From JACPSX01 sp035288405 [NCBI: bacterium] (lineage in GTDB: Bacteria > JACPSX01), in contig DATEAK010000165.1 in NCBI GenBank assembly GCA_035288405.1, positions 1 to 11,423 of the forward strand: DNA of 11,423 bases, in the 5' to 3' direction. Position numbers and translations under genes: made by a program. The stretch's first letter is position 1; each line of letters begins with the position of its first letter. Of the stretch, positions 6,345 to 11,423 are shown piece by piece. The notes beneath the pieces were generated by a model. It was not told the origin of the DNA. It made no database searches and was given only the letters and a program-made list of their open reading frames with translations.

Positions 6345-6860
6345 ATGAACGAACCATCGCCGACCCCGCAATCCTTGTTTGAAATCCTGGCTGAGGAGCT
6401 CCGTCTTCTCCGTGAATGTCGGGCCCTTCTGGAGGAGGAGAGACACTCGCTGGCCGCTCTCTCGGTTGAGCGGATCTATGAAGGAGCCAAGCGCAAAGAA
6501 ACGCTGGCGCTGCAAATCCGCTTGCTGGAGGAAGCTCGCAAGACCTTGTGCCAGAAATTATCCCGGGAATATGGCCTGCGCGCTGAGTCTTCATTGGTGC
6601 AGCTCTGCCGGAAGTTTCCCCAAGCGGAGAGGAGAAAACTGCTCGACCTGCGACGCCAGCTCCGTGAACAGGGAGCTCTCATCTCGCGGTGCCACGAGGA
6701 TAATCGCTTCCTCGTGGACTCTTCCTATCACTGGATTCAGCTGGCCATCAATGTCCTGCGAAGCCTCGGAGCTGATCAGAGAAGCCAGCGGACCTACAAT
6801 CCTACGGGTGAGATGTCAGGGACCTACCGGGGAAGAATCCTCGATCGCCGCCAGATTTAA
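6345..6860 (+). CDS. flgN: flagellar export chaperone FlgN
   Basis: FlgN (171 aa) is a cytosolic chaperone that protects FlgK and FlgL and delivers them to the flagellar export gate. The sequence is almost all helix with heptad-like leucines (LFEILAEELRLLRECRALLEEERHSLAALSVERIYEGAKRKETLALQIRLLEEARKTL), as in the FlgN family. It ends in the family's C-terminal pattern Y-N-x-x-G-x-x-S-G ... GRILDRRQI. It is a little longer than E. coli FlgN (138 aa). The ribosome site is weak (AGGAT, 6334-6338), which may keep levels below those of flgK next door. Position between flgM and flgK strongly supports the call; sequence alone would leave some doubt because FlgN is poorly conserved. Confidence 0.88.
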   Translation: MNEPSPTPQSLFEILAEELRLLRECRALLEEERHSLAALSVERIYEGAKRKETLALQIRLLEEARKTLCQKLSREYGLRAESSLVQLCRKFPQAERRKLLDLRRQLREQGALISRCHEDNRFLVDSSYHWIQLAINVLRSLGADQRSQRTYNPTGEMSGTYRGRILDRRQI

Positions 6861-6871
6861 GGGAGGGGTTC

Positions 6872-8911
6872 ATGCCGGGTCTGATCGAAGCACTTAATTC
6901 GGCCAAGCTGGCTCTGTCGACCCAACAAATTGGGATCCAGGTCACCGGGCATAACATCGCCAACGTCAACACGGACGGGTACAGCCGCCAGGAATCCGAG
7001 ATGAAAACCACGAGGCCTTATTCGGCGGAGCCCGGCCAGATCGGCACCGGCGTGACAGTGTCCCAGATCTCCCGACAGTTCGATCGCTTCCTGCAGAAGC
7101 AAATCACGGATGTCACCTCCAACTTCAGTGAACTCGATGCAAGAAATCAAGCTCTAAAGCAGGTGGAATCCACCTTCAACGAATCGTCGGGCAACGGGAT
7201 TAACAACATTTTGAGTGAATTCTGGAACTCCTGGCAGGATGTGGCAAACAACCCGCAAGGAGCTTCCGAGCGCGTCGCCCTGCGCGCCAAGGCTCAAGAT
7301 CTGGTCGATACCTTCAATCGCCTGAGCAGCGATCTGACCCAACAGCGCACGAATGCGGATCGCAACGTCGTGGGAGCTGTAGGGGAAATTAACCTGCTAA
7401 CCTCGCAGATCGCAGAGCTCAACTCGAAAATTGCCCAGGTTGAAGTGGGAGACCAGAACGCCAACGACTACCGGGACCAGCGCGAGCGCCTCATCCAGGA
7501 TCTGTCGAAGAAGATTGATATCAACTATTTCGAGGGCGATAACCATATGGTCGCGATTTTTGCCGGGCAAGGCAAATCCCTGGTGGAGGGAACTTTGAAC
7601 TTCAATCTCTCAGGGGATATGAACACGCTTGGTTACCATGATGTCATGTGGGAGAACACGGCAGGAACCAAGGCAGACGTCGGCACAGAGATCCAGTCTG
7701 GCTCCTTGAAGGGATTCCTGGATGCCAGAGACACATTGATTCCCAAATATCTCAACGATCTCAACGAACTTGCCGCGTCCATCGTGATCGAAGTAAACCG
7801 GCAGCACGAGGCGGGATACAGCCTGGACGGAACAACCGGGAATACTTTCTTCGCCCCGCTGACTTCCATATCCACCACCACCGCCAATACGACGGGTCTC
7901 ACCACATTCACCGAAGTCGACAGCGGGAACGTCGGAGGAGCCACGATCAATACGGGCACGGTCGCCGACCGAACCTTAGTCAACGGAGACGACTACGAGA
8001 TCCGCTTCAAGAGCTTCTTGGTGGATGCGGGGAACAACACGCTGAACGTGACCACCACGAACGGGACCGCCAGTGTTACCTTGACGGCCTCGGTCGGGCA
8101 GACGGGCGCCGCCCTGGCGGCCGATGTACAGGCCCGATTAAACGCCAGCGGGGTTCTGACCGGCGCAGGAGCCGATACGATGACGGTCTCCTATATTCCC
8201 GCCACCGATACGTTTTCGATCAGCATCAACAACGGCAAGACCGTCACAATCAACACCGCCGCCAGCACGGCGAACACTCTTCTCGGGTTCACGGCGGATC
8301 CCGCCGCCGCCTCCTCCATCACCTCCGATTCGGCGTCCGGCAACAGATTGTACGATATCGTCAACACGACGACAGGAACCACTCTGTCAAGCAACGCGAG
8401 CTACACCTCCGGAAGCACGATTACCTTCGATGGGGTCAGCGTGATCATCTCCGACGGGAGCAGCGCGCCGGAAAACGGGGATATTTTCGGCATCAAATTC
8501 ACGCGGCAAGCGGCCGAGAATATGAGTTTAAGCTCGGATGTGCAGGGGAGCGTGAATAAGATTGCAGCGGCTCAGACCAGCGCGGGAGTGCCGGGCGATA
8601 ACACCAATGCGTTGTCCATTGCAGCACTCCAGAATAGCCTGACCATGGAGGGCAATCAGGCGACGTTCGATACGTACTACAACACGGTGGTGGGCAGCGT
8701 CGGAGTGGATGCGCAAGGAGCCCAAAGGAATACGGATCTCCAGCAACTCCTCGTCAACCAACTGCAGGGCCGACGGGATTCGGTCTCCGGGGTTTCCTTG
8801 GATGAAGAGCTTACCAATCTGATCAAATTTCAACACGCTTTTCAGGCCGCGGCCAAAGTGGTGACTGTGATCGACGAGCTCCTCGACACCGTGATCAAGC
8901 TTACAGGTTAA
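6872..8911 (+). CDS. flgK: flagellar hook-filament junction protein FlgK (HAP1)
   Basis: FlgK (679 aa) is the first junction protein between hook and filament. The N-terminal D0/D1 region is typical (GLIEALNSAKLALSTQQIGIQVTGHNIANVNTDGYSRQ), as are the FWNSWQDVANNPQGASERVALRAKAQ and ANDYRDQRERLIQDLSKKI segments. So is the C-terminal pair of helices (TMEGNQATFDTYYNTVVGSVGVDAQGA and LQGRRDSVSGVSLDEELTNLIKFQHAFQAAAKVVTVIDELLDTVI). E. coli FlgK has 547 aa; the excess lies in the central, surface-exposed part, where a Thr/Ala/Asn-rich module (residues about 383-490) sits inside a common FlgK beta module. The start ATG follows GGGAGGGG (6861-6868) and lies 11 bases after flgN, its chaperone gene. 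Confidence 0.97.
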   Translation: MPGLIEALNSAKLALSTQQIGIQVTGHNIANVNTDGYSRQESEMKTTRPYSAEPGQIGTGVTVSQISRQFDRFLQKQITDVTSNFSELDARNQALKQVESTFNESSGNGINNILSEFWNSWQDVANNPQGASERVALRAKAQDLVDTFNRLSSDLTQQRTNADRNVVGAVGEINLLTSQIAELNSKIAQVEVGDQNANDYRDQRERLIQDLSKKIDINYFEGDNHMVAIFAGQGKSLVEGTLNFNLSGDMNTLGYHDVMWENTAGTKADVGTEIQSGSLKGFLDARDTLIPKYLNDLNELAASIVIEVNRQHEAGYSLDGTTGNTFFAPLTSISTTTANTTGLTTFTEVDSGNVGGATINTGTVADRTLVNGDDYEIRFKSFLVDAGNNTLNVTTTNGTASVTLTASVGQTGAALAADVQARLNASGVLTGAGADTMTVSYIPATDTFSISINNGKTVTINTAASTANTLLGFTADPAAASSITSDSASGNRLYDIVNTTTGTTLSSNASYTSGSTITFDGVSVIISDGSSAPENGDIFGIKFTRQAAENMSLSSDVQGSVNKIAAAQTSAGVPGDNTNALSIAALQNSLTMEGNQATFDTYYNTVVGSVGVDAQGAQRNTDLQQLLVNQLQGRRDSVSGVSLDEELTNLIKFQHAFQAAAKVVTVIDELLDTVIKLTG

Positions 8912-8918
8912 GCTTGAG

Positions 8919-8941
8919 AAAAACAGGTGTCGCGCCGATAG
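8919..8941 (+). promoter_or_regulatory. weak sigma-28-like -10 element before flgL
   Basis: GCCGATAG (8934-8941) matches seven of eight bases of the sigma-28 -10 consensus in the flgK-flgL gap. At the proper 15-base spacing the -35 would start near 8915 (TGAG), which matches only half of TAAA. Transcription would begin near 8948, leaving almost no leader and cutting into the AAGGAGG ribosome site (8947-8953). It may be a decayed or coincidental site. Confidence 0.18.
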
Positions 8942-8957
8942 GTACTAAGGAGGCCCC

Positions 8958-9833
8958 ATGAGGGTTACGGATCTAGGACGCTTTAGCACGATCGCCAACA
9001 ACCTGTCTCAGGTCACCGAGAAAATGCTCGAAAGCCAGGACAATATTTCTTCAGGCAAGCAGGTCAACAAGCCTTCGGATAATCCTGTGGGCATGACCCA
9101 GGTTCTAAGCTACCGCTCGGATCTCGCTTCGCTGTCCCAGTACGTCAGGAACCTGGATCAAGGAAAAGCTTTTCTTAGTGTGACAGAGTCCGCGTTGAAT
9201 GATATGGAAAATCTGCTGGTCAACGCCAAAGAGATCGCCATCTCCCAGGCAAGCGGAACCGCCACCCCCTCGAGCCGGCAAACGGCTGCCGCACAAGTAG
9301 AGAATCTTTACGATCAGGCCGTCGCTACGGCAAACCGGAAACTGGGAGACCGGTACATTTTCGCCGGATTTAAGACGGCCACCGCACCCTTCTCCTCCAC
9401 AGGGGCGTATAACGGAGACTCAAACTCAATTGACATCCAGATCGACGAAACTTCCCGCCTGGCCATCAATCTTGCGGGAGACGCGGTTTTCAAGGGAAGC
9501 AACGATCTCTTCACCGCGCTGGATGGATTGCGCCAATCCCTGGCAACGAATGATTCGGCCGGAATCCAGAATGCCATGGACACGATACAGGCTGCTCACG
9601 ACCAGGTCCTGGCCAACCATACGGATATCGGCGCCCGGATGAACCGCATTCAACTGGCTCAGGACAATTTCTCCAAGACGGAGGTCGATATAAAAAGTCT
9701 TGTCTCGAACATCGAAGACCTGGATATGACGAAAGCGATCACGGAACTCACAAGTAGGCAGACTGCTTATCAAGCTTCTTTGATGGCGAGTTCCAAAATC
9801 ATGCAAATGAGCCTTGTTAACTTTTTGAGTTGA
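8958..9833 (+). CDS. flgL: flagellar hook-filament junction protein FlgL (HAP3)
   Basis: FlgL (291 aa) is the second junction protein, contacting FlgK and the first flagellin layer. The N-terminal helical region is typical of the flagellin/FlgL superfamily: [45 protein letters not shown]. It is followed by [17 protein letters not shown], a hallmark of FlgL, and a short central domain. The C-terminal helices include [15 protein letters not shown] and [35 protein letters not shown]. The RYIFAGFKT motif and position after flgK separate it from flagellin. Ribosome site AAGGAGG lies four bases before ATG, the strongest in this block. It ends 17 bases before csrA. Confidence 0.97.
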   Translation: MRVTDLGRFSTIANNLSQVTEKMLESQDNISSGKQVNKPSDNPVGMTQVLSYRSDLASLSQYVRNLDQGKAFLSVTESALNDMENLLVNAKEIAISQASGTATPSSRQTAAAQVENLYDQAVATANRKLGDRYIFAGFKTATAPFSSTGAYNGDSNSIDIQIDETSRLAINLAGDAVFKGSNDLFTALDGLRQSLATNDSAGIQNAMDTIQAAHDQVLANHTDIGARMNRIQLAQDNFSKTEVDIKSLVSNIEDLDMTKAITELTSRQTAYQASLMASSKIMQMSLVNFLS

Positions 9834-9850
9834 TCTTTAAGGAGAAGCCA

Positions 9851-10111
9851 ATGCTGGTCCTGACACGGAAGTCGGGGGAAAGCATCCGGATCGGGGACGA
9901 AATCACGGTCACCGTGATGGAGATTCGCGGTAAGCAGGTCCGTTTGGGGATCGAGGCTCCTGCGGAGACAACGGTCCACCGAGAAGAGGTCTACCGGAGA
10001 GTGCAGGAAGAAAACCGGTTAGCGGCCACCGCACCCTTGAGGGACATCGACTCATTGGGTGAGATATGGAGAAAAGTCGAGCGCAAGAAAAATGGCAGGA
10101 AGGGATCGTAA
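9851..10111 (+). CDS. csrA: RNA-binding translational regulator CsrA
   Basis: CsrA is a homodimeric protein that binds GGA motifs in mRNA leaders and usually blocks translation; in many flagellates its target is the flagellin transcript. The core is canonical: [37 protein letters not shown] followed by VHREEVY. The RNA-contact residues L4, R6 and R44 are present at the same positions as in E. coli CsrA. The protein is 86 aa, about 25 longer than the 61-aa enteric form; the extra C-terminal tail is highly charged and ends in a Lys/Arg/Gly-rich stretch ([13 protein letters not shown]). The ATG at 9851 follows AAGGAGA (9839-9845); an in-frame TTG at 9830 lies in the flgL end and is not needed. 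The stop overlaps the fliW start by one base. Confidence 0.97.
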   Translation: MLVLTRKSGESIRIGDEITVTVMEIRGKQVRLGIEAPAETTVHREEVYRRVQEENRLAATAPLRDIDSLGEIWRKVERKKNGRKGS

Positions 10112-10593
10112 TGAAATTGCAAACACCGCGATTTGGAGAAATTGACGTCGACCAAGCTCAGATCATTTCCTTTCCCTCGGGCGTGATCGGCTTCCCCCAG
10201 GTGAGGCAGTATGTGCTCCTGGAAGACGACAAGAATGCCCCATTCCAATGGTTACAGGCCGTGGAAGACGCGAATCTGAGGTTTCTCGTCATTAATCCAT
10301 TCCTTTTCCGAAAAGATTACGAATTTGAAATTCCGGATCCCATTCTCGAACAGATCGGAGCCGAAAAACCCGAGGATGTTGCGGTGCTGGCGATCGTCAC
10401 CATACAACCGGACACCCATCGCCTGACAGCCAACCTACAGGGACCTGTGGTAGTCGCTGGCAACACCCGCATCGCCAAACAGCTTGTCCTCGTCAGCACC
10501 CCATATCATACCCGACACGATATCCTGGAGGAGATGGGGGTCAAGATGGAAGCCGAACCGGTATCTGCCGGGGCGGCAATCGAGAAACCTTAG
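10111..10593 (+). CDS. fliW: flagellar assembly factor FliW (CsrA antagonist)
   Basis: FliW (160 aa) binds CsrA allosterically and blocks RNA binding; flagellin competes for FliW, so free FliW reports flagellin level. The family pattern is visible: [14 protein letters not shown], then IISFPSGVIGFPQVRQYVLLEDDKNAPFQWLQAVEDANLRFLVINPF, YEFEIPD, AVLAIVTI, LTANLQGPVVVAGNTRIAKQLVLVSTPYHTRHDI. Length is near the usual 130-160 aa, with a short Ala/Glu-rich tail. Its ATG shares one base with the csrA stop (TAATG) and has AGGAAGGG (10097-10104) inside csrA, so translation is coupled and the two partners are made together. The order csrA-fliW is the reverse of Bacillus. Confidence 0.95.
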   Translation: MKLQTPRFGEIDVDQAQIISFPSGVIGFPQVRQYVLLEDDKNAPFQWLQAVEDANLRFLVINPFLFRKDYEFEIPDPILEQIGAEKPEDVAVLAIVTIQPDTHRLTANLQGPVVVAGNTRIAKQLVLVSTPYHTRHDILEEMGVKMEAEPVSAGAAIEKP

Positions 10594-10808
10594 AGACGTT
10601 CCCGGATGGTCCGGGCTTTTTCCCGGTAGACTTCTTTCCAGAATTCTTCTGCGCTGATCTTGTGGAGCAAGGTGCGCCGGTGGAGATCTTCCCGCTTCCG
10701 GGTGTACCCTTTCACATCGGCAAACCGGCCCAGCGCCCGATCAGGCCACAGATCCAAACCGTCGATGTACGCCGCCTCTTTCCGGAGGCGCTCAACGGAG
10801 AAACCCAT
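10590..10808 (-). CDS. 72-aa charged protein of unknown function
   Basis: I do not recognise this protein. It begins MGFSVERLRKEAAYIDGL and ends EEFWKEVYREKARTIRERL. It is rich in Arg, Lys, Glu and Leu, predicted mostly helical, with Trp and Tyr residues and no signal peptide or membrane segment. The codons favour G/C in the third position (CGG, CTC, AAG, ATC), as in neighbouring real genes, which argues for a genuine gene. Its ATG overlaps the end of the upstream oxidoreductase gene by 17 bases, which suggests coupled translation. Its stop TAA (10592-10590) overlaps the stop of fliW on the other strand. It could be a small partner of the oxidoreductase, or the remnant of a longer gene. Confidence 0.55.
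   Translation of the reverse strand: MGFSVERLRKEAAYIDGLDLWPDRALGRFADVKGYTRKREDLHRRTLLHKISAEEFWKEVYREKARTIRERL
10601..10621 (+). terminator. intrinsic terminator after fliW
   Basis: CCCGGA (10601-10606), loop TGG, TCCGGG (10610-10615), then C and TTTTT (10617-10621) form a six-pair GC-rich hairpin with a T tract, eight bases after the fliW stop. It marks the end of the flagellar transcript on the + strand. On the - strand the hairpin has no T tract after it, and it falls within the last codons of the convergent 72-aa frame. Confidence 0.8.
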
Positions 10809-11423
10809 GGCTTGCCGAACATCCCGCCGCGACCTCGATGCGTGCGCCATTGCGGGCCAGCGACTGTTGGGCGGCTTCGAGCGCCTGCACCACATCTAGC
10901 CCGTCATATCCTCCGCTGAGAGGCTGGCGTCCGTCCCGAATGCACTCGACAAAGTGTTGACATTCGAGTTTCAGAGGCTCAACAAAGTCAAGTTTGGGAA
11001 TCAGCACATCCCCAGCTCGCAAGAGGAGTTGGAACTCACCATAGTTCTCAAACCGTCCCAAAGAAGCATTTTCAAAATTGTACTCTCCGGGCGCCATTGC
11101 CTTTCTTGTGACCCCCTTGTCATAAACCATCACACGTGCATCCGCGTTGACATCGTCGTACACCACCATCTTCTCACTGCCCACCACGGTCAGTCGCCGT
11201 ACCTTATGGGGGTCGAGCCAACTGATGTGTACGTTGGCCCCCACACCCTCAGGGTAGTCCAAGGTCATAAAGACGACGTCTTCGATTCCCGCCTGGATGT
11301 AAGAATAACCGCGGGCCATCACGCCCAGCGGGGCGCCACCCAGCCAGTAGTTGAGAATCGACAGGTCGTGGGGTGCAAAGTTCCACAGGGCGTTGACATC
11401 CTGGCGGATGATGCCCAGGTTGA
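10792..11423 (-). CDS. Gfo/Idh/MocA family sugar oxidoreductase (C-terminal part, cut by window edge)
   Basis: The visible 209 residues are the C-terminal two thirds of an NAD(P)-dependent oxidoreductase of the glucose-fructose oxidoreductase/inositol dehydrogenase family. The frame is open to the window edge and begins NLGIIRQDVNALWNFAPHDLSILNYWLG, the family's substrate-domain motif with the HD pair. This is followed by VFMTLDYPEGVGANVHISWLDPHKVRRLTVVGSEKMVVYDD and by a long lid (PLKLECQHFVECIRDGRQPLSGGYDGLDVVQALEAAQQSL). The Rossmann NAD-binding part lies beyond position 11423. This subfamily is frequent in polysaccharide and nucleotide-sugar gene sets, but the exact substrate cannot be read here. 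The gene is not flagellar by family and runs against the flagellar operon; the last residues (CSASHGFLR) overlap the next start. Confidence 0.9.
   Translation of the reverse strand, partial: NLGIIRQDVNALWNFAPHDLSILNYWLGGAPLGVMARGYSYIQAGIEDVVFMTLDYPEGVGANVHISWLDPHKVRRLTVVGSEKMVVYDDVNADARVMVYDKGVTRKAMAPGEYNFENASLGRFENYGEFQLLLRAGDVLIPKLDFVEPLKLECQHFVECIRDGRQPLSGGYDGLDVVQALEAAQQSLARNGARIEVAAGCSASHGFLR

Noticed and set aside
7648-8559. 303-codon open frame inside flgK in another + frame
   Set aside because: It is an Arg/His/Gln-rich shadow caused by the Thr/Asn/Ser-rich codons of the flgK central region; it has no family pattern, and the flgK frame is unquestionable.
10566-10578. Hairpin TGCCG-loop-CGGCA as a terminator for the - strand genes
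   Set aside because: The stem is only five pairs, there is no T tract on the - strand side, and it lies inside the fliW coding sequence.
1-11423. CRISPR array, tRNA or rRNA genes, insertion sequences or phage integration
   Set aside because: No regularly spaced direct repeats, no transposase or integrase frames, and no tRNA-like cloverleaf were noticed on either strand.

Overview
This window is almost entirely a late flagellar gene cluster on the + strand. FlgA, FlgH and FlgI (P-ring chaperone, L-ring and P-ring) show that it comes from a bacterium with an outer membrane. The genes are moderately GC-rich and use strong AAGGAGG-type ribosome sites. The order flgF-flgG-flgA-flgH-flgI-flgJ-flgM-flgN-flgK-flgL-csrA-fliW, with a sigma-54 promoter at the front and a sigma-28 promoter inside, fits Nitrospirota, Methylomirabilota or the former Deltaproteobacteria better than enterics. 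The phylum is an inference from gene order and architecture, not from a marker gene.

Layout. At 2-82 lies the 3' end of an unidentified gene. At 143-457 is a stand-alone FlhB C-terminal-domain protein with no membrane part. A near-perfect sigma-54 promoter at 590-605 precedes flgF (640) and flgG, which encode the proximal and distal rod. These are followed by flgA (P-ring chaperone), flgH (L-ring lipoprotein), flgI (P-ring) and flgJ. flgJ is a fusion of the rod-binding domain to an M23 (LytM-type) peptidase domain, not the glucosaminidase domain of the enteric protein. A sigma-28 promoter at 5925-5951 then starts a second block: flgM (anti-sigma-28), flgN (chaperone), flgK and flgL (hook-filament junction), csrA (RNA-binding translational regulator) and fliW (CsrA antagonist). 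The block ends at a compact intrinsic terminator at 10601-10621.

On the - strand, running toward fliW, are a 72-aa unknown protein (10590-10808) and the C-terminal part of a Gfo/Idh/MocA oxidoreductase (10792-11423, cut by the window edge). These are not flagellar and mark the end of the cluster.

How it works together. The layout implies a staged programme. Sigma-54 with an activator makes the rod and the rings, FlgJ opens the wall for the rod, and once the hook is complete FlgM is exported, releasing sigma-28. Sigma-28 then transcribes flgM itself, the junction proteins, and the CsrA/FliW pair that sets flagellin translation. The less ordinary points are the FlgJ-M23 fusion, a beta-rich module of about 110 aa nested inside FlgK, three GGA motifs packed in the short predicted flgM leader, a longer-than-usual CsrA with its gene overlapping fliW by one base, and the overlapping convergent ends at 10590-10593. 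I see no clearly undescribed system here; most of the interest lies in variants of known flagellar parts and their regulatory wiring.
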